A stretch of DNA of 64,000 nt, taken from Neisseria mucosa. Its GTDB lineage: Bacteria > Pseudomonadota > Gammaproteobacteria > Burkholderiales > Neisseriaceae. Each line of letters opens with the position of its first letter. The first letter of the stretch is position 1. The translations under genes were made by a program, and so were the position numbers. The notes under the pieces were generated by a model. It worked only from the letters and a program-made list of their open reading frames with translations, had not been told where the DNA came from and searched no databases. The stretch is taken from contig NZ_POWX01000001.1 of NCBI RefSeq assembly GCF_003044445.1, forward strand, positions 62,001-126,000. Reading direction: 5' to 3'. Shown here piece by piece: positions 25,111 through 33,792 of this stretch.

Positions 25111-26010
25111 ATGTTGGCGCGCGATTTCGGACTGTCTTTGGACGGCTATTTGAAAATGTTGGGACAACAAGGCAAGTCGGCGCACACGCTGTCTGCCTAC
25201 GGGCGCGATTTGACCGAACTCGTGCGGCTTTTGACTGAAGGGTCGTCTGAAACGGCGCAGGATTTGAAGCGGCACGATTTTGTGGCGGCGTTGAAACGGC
25301 TGTCGCAACAAGGTTTGAGCGAACGGACGCTGGCGCGCAAATTGTCGGCGTGGCGGCAATATTGCGGCTGGCTCGTGCAGTCGGGCATGATGGACAACGA
25401 TCCGACCTTCAACCTGAAAGCCCCGCGCCTGCCCAAACGCCTGCCCAAAGCCCTGCCGCAGGAAGAGTTAAACCATATGCTCGACAGTGCGCCCGTTGAT
25501 GACAGTTTGGCAGTGCGCGACCATGCCTTGTTTGAACTGATGTACGGCAGCGGCCTGCGCCTGAGCGAGATACACGGCTTGGATTTGGGCGATGTGTTGC
25601 TGGACGAAGGCTGGGTGAGCGTAACCGGCAAAGGCAGGAAAGAGCGACAAGTCCCGCTGTCGGGCAAAAGTGTCAAAGCCTTGCGCGCCTATCTGTCCGA
25701 ACGCGTGGCGGCAGACGGCGAAACCGCGCTCTTTACCGGCAAAAACGGCACGCGGCTCGGACAGCGGCAAATCCAAAAACGCCTTCAGGCATGGGCGGTA
25801 CGGCAGGGCAGCGGGCAACACATTTCCCCGCACATGATGCGCCACAGCTACGCCAGCCACCTTTTGCAATCCTCGCGCGACATCCGCGCTGTGCAAGAAC
25901 TGTTGGGACACAGCAACCTCTCGACCACGCAGATTTACACCAAGCTGGATTTCGACCATCTGGCCAAGGTTTACGACGAGGGGCATCCGCGGGCGAAACG
26001 GAAAAAGTAA
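25111..26010 (+). CDS. xerC: Tyrosine recombinase XerC
   Basis: XerC acts with XerD at dif to resolve chromosome dimers. In the 299-residue protein the catalytic set is complete: Arg150, Lys174, His241, Arg244, His267 and Tyr276. The N-terminal SAM-like domain covers about 5-90. The C-terminal ending LDFDHLAKVYDEGHPRAKRKK is characteristic of XerC and not of XerD. The ATG at 25111 has GGAGG upstream inside the thioesterase gene end. The pairing with a thioesterase differs from the dapF-yigA-xerC arrangement of enterics. Confidence 0.92.
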   Translation: MLARDFGLSLDGYLKMLGQQGKSAHTLSAYGRDLTELVRLLTEGSSETAQDLKRHDFVAALKRLSQQGLSERTLARKLSAWRQYCGWLVQSGMMDNDPTFNLKAPRLPKRLPKALPQEELNHMLDSAPVDDSLAVRDHALFELMYGSGLRLSEIHGLDLGDVLLDEGWVSVTGKGRKERQVPLSGKSVKALRAYLSERVAADGETALFTGKNGTRLGQRQIQKRLQAWAVRQGSGQHISPHMMRHSYASHLLQSSRDIRAVQELLGHSNLSTTQIYTKLDFDHLAKVYDEGHPRAKRKK

Positions 26011-26034
26011 TTCAACAAAATCAACGGAAACATC

Positions 26035-27435
26035 ATGATCAGCATTTTCGACATTTTCAAAATCGGCATCGGCCCCTCCAGCTCTCATACCGTCGGCCCC
26101 ATGAAAGCCGCCGCCGCCTTTTCAGACGACCTCAAACAATCGGGGCTGGACGCGCAAACCGAACGCATCGTCATCGACATTTACGGCTCGCTGGCGCTGA
26201 CAGGACGCGGACACGGCACATTCGACGCACTCCTGCTCGGCTTGGAAGGCAGCCTGCCGCACGACATCCCCCTCGCCGACATCCCCGACCGTCTCGAACG
26301 CATCCGCACGCAACACATTCTCCGCCTCAACGAACGCGAAATCAGCTTCAACCCCGACAGCGACCTGAACATACGCGGCGACCAAGTGTTGCCCAAACAC
26401 CCAAACGGACTGAATTTCACCGCCTACGGCAAAGACGGCGGCAAACTCAAAGAACAAATTTACTACTCCGTCGGCGGCGGCTTTATCGTTACCGATCAAG
26501 AATTTGACCAACAAGCCGAACAAACGCGCCAAGTCCCCTACCCTTACACCAGCTGCGCCGAACTGCTCGCCCAATGCCGCATGAACCAGCTCGACATTTC
26601 CGAAGCCGTGTTGGCAAACGAAGCCGCGCTTGCCGGTTGCAGCGAAGCCGAAATCCGCCGCCGCGTTGCCGGCGTTGCCGACGTTATGGAAGGCTGCATC
26701 AAACGCGGGCTGGCAGCAGACGGCGAACTGCCCGGCGGCTTGAACGTCCGCCGCCGCGCCCCGCAGCTTGCCGCCAAACTCAAAGCCCTGCGAGAAACAG
26801 AAATCGTCAACACCCAGCTTTGGCCCATGGTTTACGCCATGGCGGTCAATGAAGAAAACGCCGCCGGCGGACGCGTCGTTACCGCCCCGACCAACGGCGC
26901 TGCCGGCATCATCCCCGCCGTCCTGCACTACTTCCGCAAGTTCAACCCGCACGCCACACAAGAGCGCATCGAAAACTTCCTGCTCACCGCAGGCGCGATC
27001 GGCATCCTCTACAAAACCAACGCCTCCATTTCCGGCGCGGACGTCGGCTGCCAAGGCGAAGTCGGCGTCGCCTGCTCCATGGCGGCGGGCGCATACGCCG
27101 AAGTCATCGGCGGCACGCCCAAACAAGTGGAAAACGCCGCCGAAATGGCGATGGAACACCATTTGGGGCTGACCTGCGACCCCGTCGGCGGACTGGTGCA
27201 AATCCCCTGCATCGAACGCAACGGTATCGCCGCCGAAAAAGCCCTCAAACTCGGCACCCTCGCCCTGCTGGAAGACGGCACGGGCAAAAAAGTCTCGCTC
27301 GACGAAGTCATCCAAACCATGCTGCAAACAGGGCGCGACATGAAGTCCACCTACAAAGAAACCTCGCTTGCCGGACTCGCCATCACACTCCAGAAAAAAG
27401 CCGTCCCCGTATCCGTCCGCGTGGTGGAATGTTGA
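26035..27435 (+). CDS. sdaA: L-serine dehydratase
   Basis: This single-chain iron-sulfur enzyme deaminates L-serine to pyruvate and ammonia. The 466-residue protein has the N-terminal beta domain (FKIGIGPSSSHTVGPMKAA, about 7-25) and the C-terminal alpha domain with APTNGAAGIIPAVLHY and the cluster-binding cysteines in VGCQGEVGVACSMAAGAY (about 340-358) and LTCDPVGGLVQIPCIERN (about 380-397). It lies 24 nt after xerC, followed by a DUS hairpin. An in-frame DUS encodes SDDL near residue 29. Confidence 0.96.
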   Translation: MISIFDIFKIGIGPSSSHTVGPMKAAAAFSDDLKQSGLDAQTERIVIDIYGSLALTGRGHGTFDALLLGLEGSLPHDIPLADIPDRLERIRTQHILRLNEREISFNPDSDLNIRGDQVLPKHPNGLNFTAYGKDGGKLKEQIYYSVGGGFIVTDQEFDQQAEQTRQVPYPYTSCAELLAQCRMNQLDISEAVLANEAALAGCSEAEIRRRVAGVADVMEGCIKRGLAADGELPGGLNVRRRAPQLAAKLKALRETEIVNTQLWPMVYAMAVNEENAAGGRVVTAPTNGAAGIIPAVLHYFRKFNPHATQERIENFLLTAGAIGILYKTNASISGADVGCQGEVGVACSMAAGAYAEVIGGTPKQVENAAEMAMEHHLGLTCDPVGGLVQIPCIERNGIAAEKALKLGTLALLEDGTGKKVSLDEVIQTMLQTGRDMKSTYKETSLAGLAITLQKKAVPVSVRVVEC

Positions 27436-27455
27436 AAACGGAAAAAATATGAAAA

Positions 27456-27496
27456 AGGTCGTCTGAAACCGAGTACAAACAGGTTTCAGACGACCT
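27456..27496 (+). terminator. Paired DUS terminator after sdaA
   Basis: Two exact inverted AGGTCGTCTGAAA copies lie about 20 nt past the stop, followed by TTTCC. Confidence 0.65.
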
Positions 27497-27537
27497 TTCC
27501 ACCCACCCGAAACGCTGAATTTTCCAGCAAAATCAGG

Positions 27538-27543
27538 TATAAT
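27538..27543 (+). promoter_or_regulatory. Possible -10 box of gyrB
   Basis: An exact TATAAT lies about 110 nt before the gyrB start, after the sdaA terminator. The -35 region is not consensus. Confidence 0.4.
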
Positions 27544-27653
27544 AACGGTCTATTTCCGTCCGTCGGACAGCTTGACCGTCCGGGTGGTGCGTTCAACTGT
27601 CGTTCAGACGACCTCAGCAGAAATTCTTTTAAAAAATCTTACAGATAAAGACC

Positions 27654-30044
27654 ATGACTGACCAAAAACACGAAGAATACGGCGCCGACAGCATACAAGT
27701 GCTGGAAGGCTTGGAAGCGGTACGCAAACGCCCCGGTATGTATATCGGCGACACGCAGGACGGCAGCGGCCTGCACCACATGGTGTTCGAAGTATTGGAC
27801 AACGCCATCGACGAAGCACTGGCGGGACATTGCGACAAAATCACCGTAACCATCCATGCCGACAATTCCGTCAGCGTGGCCGACAACGGGCGCGGTATGC
27901 CCACCGGCATCCACCCGAAAGAAGGACGCTCCGCCGCCGAAGTCATCATGACCGTATTGCACGCGGGCGGTAAGTTCGACAACAACAGCTACAAAATCTC
28001 CGGCGGCCTGCACGGCGTGGGCGTGTCCGTCGTCAACGCGCTGTCCGACTGGGTAACGCTGACCATCTACCGCGACGGCAAAGAACACTTCGTCCGCTTC
28101 GTGCGCGGCGAAACCGAAGAGCCGTTGCGAGTGGTCGGCGATTCCGACAAAAAAGGCACGACCGTACGCTTTCTCGCCAGCGCTGAAACCTTCGGCAATG
28201 TCGAATACAGCTTCGACATCCTTGCCAAACGCATCCGCGAACTTTCCTTCCTGAACAACGGCGTGGACATCGAATTGACCGACGAACGCGACGGCAAACA
28301 CGAAAGCTTCGCCCTTTCCGGCGGCGTGGCGGGTTTTGTGCAATACATGAACCGCAAAAAAACGCCGTTACACGAAAAAATCTTCTACGCGTTCGGCGAG
28401 AAAGACGGCATGAGCGTCGAATGCGCGATGCAGTGGAACGACAGCTATCAGGAAAGCGTGCAATGCTTTACCAACAACATCCCGCAACGCGACGGCGGTA
28501 CGCACCTGACTGCATTGCGCCAAGTGATGACGCGCACCATCAACAGCTACATCGAAGCCAACGAAGTTGCCAAAAAAGCTAAAGTTGAAACCGCCGGCGA
28601 CGATATGCGCGAAGGTTTGACCTGCGTGTTGTCCGTCAAACTGCCCGACCCCAAATTCTCGTCCCAAACCAAAGACAAACTGGTTTCCAGCGAAATCGGC
28701 CCTGTCGTCAACGAAGTCATCAACCAAGCACTGACCGATTTCCTTGAAGAAAATCCGAACGAAGCCAAAATCATCACCAGCAAAATCGTCGATGCCGCCC
28801 GCGCGCGCGAAGCTGCCCGCAAAGCCCGCGAAATTACCCGCCGCAAAGGCGTGATGGACGGTTTGGGGCTGCCCGGCAAACTCGCAGACTGCCAAGAAAA
28901 AGACCCTGCCTTGTCAGAGCTTTATCTGGTCGAGGGCGATTCCGCAGGCGGTTCTGCCAAACAAGGCCGCGACCGTAAATTCCAAGCCATTTTGCCGCTC
29001 AAAGGTAAAATCTTGAACGTCGAAAAAGCCCGTTTTGAAAAAATGCTCGCCAGCCAAGAGGTCGCCACCCTGATTACCGCGCTGGGCGCAGGCATCGGCA
29101 AAGAAGAGTTCAACCCCGAAAAACTGCGTTACCACCGCATCATCATCATGACCGATGCCGACGTGGACGGCGCGCACATCCGCACCCTGCTCCTGACCTT
29201 CTTCTACCGCCAAATGCCCGAACTGGTCGAACGCGGCTACATCTACATCGCCCAGCCGCCGCTCTACAAAGCCAAATACGGCAAGCAGGAGCGTTACCTC
29301 AAAGACGAGCTTGAAAAAGACCAATGGCTGCTCGGCCTTGCTTTGGAAAAAGCCAAAATCGTTTCAGGCGGCCGCACCATCGAAGGCGCAGAACTTGCCG
29401 ACACCGCCAAACAATTCCTGTTGGCGAAAACTGTCATCGAACAGGAAAGCCGCTTCGTGGACGAACTCGTCCTGCGCGCCATGCTGCACGCTTCGCCCAT
29501 TGATTTGACGTCGTCTGAAAACGCCGATAAAGCCGTTGCCGAACTTTCCGGTTTGCTCGACGAAAAAGAAGTCGCCCTCGAACGCATCGAAGGACACGAA
29601 GGCAACCGCTTCATCAAAATCACCCGCAAGCTGCACGGCAACGTCATGGTCAGCTACATCGAACCCAAGTTCCTCAACAGCAAGGCTTACCAAACCCTCA
29701 CTCAAACCGCAGCCGCGCTCAAAGGCTTGGTCGGCGAGGGCGCCAAACTCTACAAAGGCGAGAACGAGTACGATGTGGACAGCTTTGAAACCGCGCTGAA
29801 CATCCTGCTCCAAAACGCGCAAAAAGGCATGTCCATCCAGCGATACAAAGGTTTGGGCGAGATGAACCCCGAGCAGCTTTGGGAAACCACGATGGATCCC
29901 GCCGTGCGCCGTCTGTTGAAAGTGCGCATCGAAGACGCCATCGCCGCCGACGAAGTGTTCGTTACCCTGATGGGCGACGAAGTCGAACCGCGCCGCGCCT
30001 TCATCGAAAACAACGCCCTGATTGCGCAAAACATTGACGCTTGA
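27654..30044 (+). CDS. gyrB: DNA gyrase subunit B
   Basis: GyrB supplies the ATPase of DNA gyrase, which introduces negative supercoils. The 796-residue protein has the GHKL ATP site (VLDNAIDEA near 46, ADNGRGMP near 76, GGLHGVGVSVVNALS near 117) and the TOPRIM domain with EGDSAGGSAKQGRDR. Asp429 and Lys450, the positions altered in some quinolone-resistant gonococci, are unchanged here. The C-terminal region carries QRYKGLGEMNPEQLWETTMDP. A DUS hairpin follows the stop. Confidence 0.98.
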   Translation: MTDQKHEEYGADSIQVLEGLEAVRKRPGMYIGDTQDGSGLHHMVFEVLDNAIDEALAGHCDKITVTIHADNSVSVADNGRGMPTGIHPKEGRSAAEVIMTVLHAGGKFDNNSYKISGGLHGVGVSVVNALSDWVTLTIYRDGKEHFVRFVRGETEEPLRVVGDSDKKGTTVRFLASAETFGNVEYSFDILAKRIRELSFLNNGVDIELTDERDGKHESFALSGGVAGFVQYMNRKKTPLHEKIFYAFGEKDGMSVECAMQWNDSYQESVQCFTNNIPQRDGGTHLTALRQVMTRTINSYIEANEVAKKAKVETAGDDMREGLTCVLSVKLPDPKFSSQTKDKLVSSEIGPVVNEVINQALTDFLEENPNEAKIITSKIVDAARAREAARKAREITRRKGVMDGLGLPGKLADCQEKDPALSELYLVEGDSAGGSAKQGRDRKFQAILPLKGKILNVEKARFEKMLASQEVATLITALGAGIGKEEFNPEKLRYHRIIIMTDADVDGAHIRTLLLTFFYRQMPELVERGYIYIAQPPLYKAKYGKQERYLKDELEKDQWLLGLALEKAKIVSGGRTIEGAELADTAKQFLLAKTVIEQESRFVDELVLRAMLHASPIDLTSSENADKAVAELSGLLDEKEVALERIEGHEGNRFIKITRKLHGNVMVSYIEPKFLNSKAYQTLTQTAAALKGLVGEGAKLYKGENEYDVDSFETALNILLQNAQKGMSIQRYKGLGEMNPEQLWETTMDPAVRRLLKVRIEDAIAADEVFVTLMGDEVEPRRAFIENNALIAQNIDA

Positions 30045-30063
30045 TAGGGGCTGAAGCATGAAA

Positions 30064-30104
30064 AGGTCGTCTGAAAATGGGAATTTCCGGTTTTCAGACG
30101 ACCT
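30064..30104 (+). terminator. Paired DUS terminator after gyrB
   Basis: Inverted AGGTCGTCTGAAAA copies lie 20 nt after the stop, followed by five T. Confidence 0.75.
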
Positions 30105-30175
30105 TTTTGATTGGTGGGAACCAAGACAGATAAAACAAATACGGCTGATTCATTTATTTTTTGATATGACACCTA

Positions 30176-30335
30176 CCGTCATTCCCCGTACGGACAGAGA
30201 TAGGCATGCCAAAATAGCTTTCTTGTTTTCATTCACCTTATTTCGTGGGCGAAGCCCACGCTACAAATTGCACAGGACAGACAACCGTAGCGTGGGCTTT
30301 GCCCACGGGTTGTTTCGATAAAAGGTCGTCTGAAA
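30176..30335 (+). repeat. Left arm of a ~160-nt inverted repeat
   Basis: This arm matches the reverse complement of 30535-30692 with few differences. It starts CCGTCATTCCCCGTACGG, includes two GTGGGC-type palindromes and ends with AAAAGGTCGTCTGAAA, a DUS. Confidence 0.85.
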
Positions 30336-30351
30336 TCTCTCCGCTACCGTC

Positions 30352-30371
30352 ATTCCCGCGCAGGCGGGAAT
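30352..30371. repeat. dRS3-like palindrome
   Basis: ATTCCC, eight bases, GGGAAT, located in the loop between the two long arms. Confidence 0.7.
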
Positions 30372-30534
30372 CCAGGCTTCTGCATTTTGAGAATGCTTCA
30401 AAGCTGCTGCCGCTTCAACTTTCCGAACTCTTGACAACGCGGGGATGATGCCCAAATAAACAAGCAACCGCAGCTTGTTTGCCCACGGATTGATTCTTAT
30501 CTACAAACAGTCGTCTGAAAAAACGGAGTACAAT

Positions 30535-30692
30535 TTTCAGACGACCTTTTATCGAAACAACCCGTGGGCAAAGCCCACGCTACGATGTCTGCCCTGAAAG
30601 TTTGTAGCGCGGGCCTCGCCCACGAAATAAGGTGAATGAAAACAAGAAAGCTATTTTGGCATGCCTATCTCTGTCCGTACGGGGAATGACGG
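30535..30692 (-). repeat. Right arm of a ~160-nt inverted repeat
   Basis: This is the inverted, imperfect copy of 30176-30335, beginning with a DUS (TTTCAGACGACC) and ending GGGGAATGACGG. The arms are 199 nt apart. Confidence 0.85.
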
Positions 30693-30935
30693 CAATAAGC
30701 ATTTCAGACGACCTTCAGACAGGTTTGGCTGCAATACCGTAGGGGCAAATCAAGACCCAACGAATTCTTTTCACACCAATGCCTTATCAAGTTTATCAAC
30801 CCTCCCTGCTCCACCCGTAAGCCGAAAATTCCTGCCCGACACCCCCCAACAAAAAACAAACCCTGTTGCAATATCATAAATTACGGTAAATTCGTAAAGG
30901 AAACCCCTTACCTTCCAACCATCAAGGAGTAAGCC

Positions 30936-31379
30936 ATGCGTTTGATTATCGCCGCCCCCGCCAACGGAACAACATTAAAAAACGCGCTCAAGGCGCATTT
31001 GCAAAACGATCCGCGAGTTGACAGCCTAACCGATTTATCCTCACCGGATGGCACCTATCCGCAGCTTTCATTTGCTTCGGCGCAAGAGGTAGCGGCAGGG
31101 AGAGCCGACCGCGCTATTTTAATTTGCGGTACAGGAGTAGGTACGGCGATTGCCGCAAATAAAGTCCACGGCATACGGGCAGCAACGGCGCATGATTTAA
31201 TCACTTTGCGCGGTTCTGTAGAAAACTACGATGCGCAGGTATTGTGCATGGGGCAAAACGTCATCGCTACCCCTGCTGCATGGGCATTGGTGGATATTTG
31301 GCTGGATTTGCGCCACGACACGGGTAGCGGATACGCACCGAAAATCGGTGAAATCGAAGCCTACGAATGCGGTAAGTAG
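30936..31379 (+). CDS. RpiB/LacAB family sugar-phosphate isomerase
   Basis: The 147-residue protein matches the RpiB/LacA/LacB fold. The conserved ILICGTGVGTAIAANKVHGIRAA block (about 65-87) contains the catalytic cysteine of RpiB, and GQNVIATPAAWALVDIWL follows. However, the N-terminus MRLIIAAPANGTTLKN lacks the usual GxDHAGxxLK motif that holds active-site residues of ribose-5-phosphate isomerase B. The substrate is therefore uncertain: ribose 5-phosphate or another sugar phosphate. A TCAAGGAG ribosome site precedes the ATG. No sugar operon is adjacent. Confidence 0.82.
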   Translation: MRLIIAAPANGTTLKNALKAHLQNDPRVDSLTDLSSPDGTYPQLSFASAQEVAAGRADRAILICGTGVGTAIAANKVHGIRAATAHDLITLRGSVENYDAQVLCMGQNVIATPAAWALVDIWLDLRHDTGSGYAPKIGEIEAYECGK

Positions 31380-31514
31380 TACGGTTTTTGCAAAAGGTTA
31401 GTCTAGACTCGCCATTCCCGTCCCGCTTGTATGAGGATGGCCCGTCGTAGCATGAGCTTTACCCGCAGATTATTTTTGAGGTGAGGTCGCCTGAAATTCC
31501 CTCCTACCGCCGTC

Positions 31515-31534
31515 ATTCCCGCGCAGGCGGGAAT
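31515..31534. repeat. dRS3-like palindrome
   Basis: ATTCCC, eight bases, GGGAAT; identical core to the copy after gyrB. Confidence 0.7.
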
Positions 31535-31589
31535 CTAGAAATGTGAAGTTGCGGCATCCTTGAAATCTTCCCAAAATACCGAGGCCTGG

Positions 31590-31609
31590 ATTCCCGCCTG
31601 CGCAGGAAT
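31590..31609. repeat. dRS3-like palindrome, one arm changed
   Basis: ATTCCC and AGGAAT flank eight bases. It is in opposite orientation to the copy 55 nt upstream, giving a nested inverted arrangement. Confidence 0.6.
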
Positions 31610-31731
31610 GACAAAATTGCAGCCCTATTTTTTTGATCTGCCATATTTCGCGGGCAAAGCCCACGCTACGGTTGCCTGCCTGAAAGTTTGCAGCCTGGGC
31701 TTTTCCCATGGATTAAGTTTTATCCCAAAAA

Positions 31732-31774
31732 CGGTCGTCTGAAAAGCCTGCGTACACAGGGATTCAGACGACCT
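31732..31774. terminator. Paired DUS hairpin, rpiB-like/porin spacer
   Basis: GGTCGTCTGAAAA and its inverted copy are separated by about 18 nt and followed by TTTTATTT. It can serve the plus-strand transcript. Confidence 0.5.
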
Positions 31775-31934
31775 TTTATTTAACGGATTAAAATAAACAG
31801 GATATTTTCAACAGCTACTTCCGTGCAGAGAGAAGCAAAAATGGCAGCATGGACGGAGCTTTTTGCCAGACATAAATGAGAACCGGCCTGAAACCAGCAT
31901 ACTGACGTATCCTGCATTTTATCCAAACAGACAA

Positions 31935-31961
31935 AAAGAGCCTGCATAAAGCAGGCTCTTT
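31935..31961 (-). terminator. Terminator after porin gene
   Basis: AAAGAGCCTGC and GCAGGCTCTTT form a perfect stem around ATAAA, 21 nt past the porin stop, with a T-rich tail on the minus strand. Confidence 0.85.
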
Positions 31962-31982
31962 ATTTAGACTAATCGTATCAGA

Positions 31983-33092
31983 TTAGAATTTGTGACGCAG
32001 ACCAACTGTACCAGCAGTTTTCTCGTATTTGTTGTCGCCTTTGCCTTCTCTCAACCAACCGGCAGAAATCAGGGCAGAAGTGCGTTTAGAGAAGTCGTAG
32101 TCAGCACCGACGATTACTTGGTTGTATCGGCTGTTGCCTTGTTTCTCACCGTTTTCTTTAGCTTTGAAGCCGTGAGCGTAAGAGACGCGGGGCATTACAT
32201 TACCCATACGGTAACCGGCAGTTGCAGCAACTTCAGTTTGCTCGTTTTTCTTGCCGCTGTCTACGTTTTTAGAAGCATCGTATTGACCTGCAACGGCAAA
32301 CAAAGCGTTGTTAGCATCGTAACCGACAACCAAACGATGAGTTTGATGGTCTTTGACAGAAACACCAGTTACATCACCAACTTCTAAACCCCAGTCATTA
32401 TTTGCACGGGCTGCCTTAACATCATCGCGATTGGCTTTTTTCAAGTCATACTTGGCAAATTGACCGGCGTAACGACCGAAGAACCCTGCATTCTCATAAT
32501 TCAGACCGGCATGGTAAGATTCACCGCTCTTAACTTCATGAGTATATTTGTCTTTGGCATTCGCATTGTCACGCGGTTGGTATTGTACGCTTGCGCTGAA
32601 ACCGGACAATACAGGTGAATCATAACGTACAGACACTTTACGATCTTCTACACGTTCGAGTTTGCCTAATGACAAAACATCTGCGTTTGCATCACTGGCT
32701 TCCCAAGGATCAATGCTGTCGCTGCTGTCTTTCAGAGGGGTATTCAGTTTACCCGCACGGATTTTACCGAAGCCGCCTTCCAAACCGATGAAGGACTCGC
32801 GAGTACCCCAACCTTTGTCAGTACCGGCAACAGAAGTATTTTGCTCTACTTGCCAAATAGCGTTCAGGTTGTTGCTCAGGTGCTCATGACCTTTGAAACC
32901 GATGCGTGAACCGTAGTCAGCGATTTCAGTAGCAGTTTTGGTTGTATCTCTGGTAGTTACACCGTTAACTGTAGTTTTTTCTTTAACTCGGGAAATGTCA
33001 ACACCGGCTTTAACTTGACCGTACAAGGTAACGTCAGCCATAGCTGCAACAGGCAAAGCTGCCAAAGTCAGAGCAATCAGAGATTTTTTCAT
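31983..33092 (-). CDS. Major outer-membrane porin (PorB-like)
   Basis: This is a neisserial trimeric general porin of the Gram-negative porin family. The 369-residue precursor has a signal peptide (about 1-19, cleaved after AMA), a mature start DVTLYGQVKAGVDIS, typical beta-strand signatures (GSRIGFKGHEHL, WGTRESFIGLEGGFGKIRAGKL near 105) and a terminal Phe (VGLRHKF) needed for BAM recognition. Regions rich in Lys and Asp around 165-185, 225-245 and 275-290 are likely surface loops. An AAAAGGAAT ribosome site precedes the start. It is closer to PorB than to PorA in length, but the class is not certain. Confidence 0.93.
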   Translation of the reverse strand: MKKSLIALTLAALPVAAMADVTLYGQVKAGVDISRVKEKTTVNGVTTRDTTKTATEIADYGSRIGFKGHEHLSNNLNAIWQVEQNTSVAGTDKGWGTRESFIGLEGGFGKIRAGKLNTPLKDSSDSIDPWEASDANADVLSLGKLERVEDRKVSVRYDSPVLSGFSASVQYQPRDNANAKDKYTHEVKSGESYHAGLNYENAGFFGRYAGQFAKYDLKKANRDDVKAARANNDWGLEVGDVTGVSVKDHQTHRLVVGYDANNALFAVAGQYDASKNVDSGKKNEQTEVAATAGYRMGNVMPRVSYAHGFKAKENGEKQGNSRYNQVIVGADYDFSKRTSALISAGWLREGKGDNKYEKTAGTVGLRHKF

Positions 33093-33792
33093 TGCTGTAT
33101 TCCTTTTTCTATCGTGAAGAAATAACTTAAGCAGACCCGGACAGAGTCCGCTTAGGCTTTACATTATCGCTGGAATCAGCGATTCCATGACTCTCACTAT
33201 AATTGTTCCTTTCTAAAAAAACAAACTTTATTCACTTCCCCTTCTTCCCCCCTTACGCCACACCACCCTGTCAACAACATAAGATTCTAAATATTTCCTT
33301 TATAAATCATATGGTAATACCGATTTTCCTATTGTTTGCATTTTTACAACACAGATTTCCCGAACGGTAGTTTTTTAGGACTGGCTGTTGTTTTTTGGCT
33401 AATTCAGGCAAGCGAGGAAACTGGAAACATCGTTCAGGTATTCATGCCTGCATTTACCCTGATAGGGTTTGTCGGGCATAAATATCTCCCGATCTGCGGT
33501 AGCTGTCATTCCAGCTCCGTAGTACAGGCTTTATCTGCGGGTTGGTCTATCGAAAAGAGCAAAGGTCGTCTGAAAAAATGCGTATAGATTTCAAACGACT
33601 TTTTATAGTGTATGAAAATAAAGACAGGATATTTCAAATCTCATTCTTGATGTGAAAGAAATACAAGAGCTTGAGTACGGTAATTTTTGAATATTTTTCT
33701 AAAAATCAATGCTTGGATCCTTGTCGGCACGGGAATGACCAGAATTTTCTTTATTGAAGGGAAGAATAGGTTTGACAGTATTTCGGACAACC
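33093..33792. other. 700-nt spacer upstream of the porin
   Basis: No convincing gene. It contains the likely porin promoter, two small hairpins in the porin leader (AGCGGACT/AGTCCGCT-like at about 33129-33155 and GGAATCGCTGATTCC at 33168-33188), a degenerate DUS pair near 33563-33600 and a diverged dRS3-like fragment near 33715-33740. Confidence 0.6.
33196..33224 (-). promoter_or_regulatory. Candidate porin promoter
   Basis: On the minus strand TTGTTT (-35) and TATAGT (-10) are separated by 17 nt, about 105 nt before the porin ATG. The long leader between them contains hairpins. No homopolymer tract for phase variation is seen in the spacer, only a run of seven T. Confidence 0.45.

Larger units (their letters stand above)
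30105..30935. other. Long repeat-rich spacer, gyrB to rpiB-like gene
   Basis: There is no credible gene in about 830 nt. It is built from the two arms of a large inverted repeat, a central part with a dRS3-like palindrome and a single DUS, and then about 240 nt without recognisable features before the rpiB-like gene. Confidence 0.75.
31380..31934. other. Repeat-rich spacer, rpiB-like gene to porin
   Basis: There is no gene. It holds two dRS3-like palindromes, GTGGGC-type palindromes (about 31651-31670 and 31690-31710), and an inverted DUS pair at 31732-31774 that can terminate either convergent transcript. Confidence 0.7.

Noticed and set aside
26122..27327. Long minus-strand frame opposite sdaA
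   Set aside because: The translation has the low-complexity Phe/Val/Asp/Gly look of an antisense shadow; sdaA has every family motif.
27654..30044. Quinolone-resistance change in gyrB
   Set aside because: Asp429 and Lys450 are the wild-type residues.
30176..30692. Insertion sequence with terminal inverted repeats
   Set aside because: The 199-nt interior has no transposase frame, and the arms contain known small repeats and DUS rather than IS ends.
33196..33224. Phase-variable homopolymer in the porin promoter
   Set aside because: Only a run of seven T is present and no poly-G or poly-C tract, so slippage control is not supported.
33336..33587. 83-codon plus-strand frame upstream of the porin
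   Set aside because: It runs into a DUS (coding GRLKK), has no ribosome site and no recognisable domain, and lies in decayed repeat sequence.
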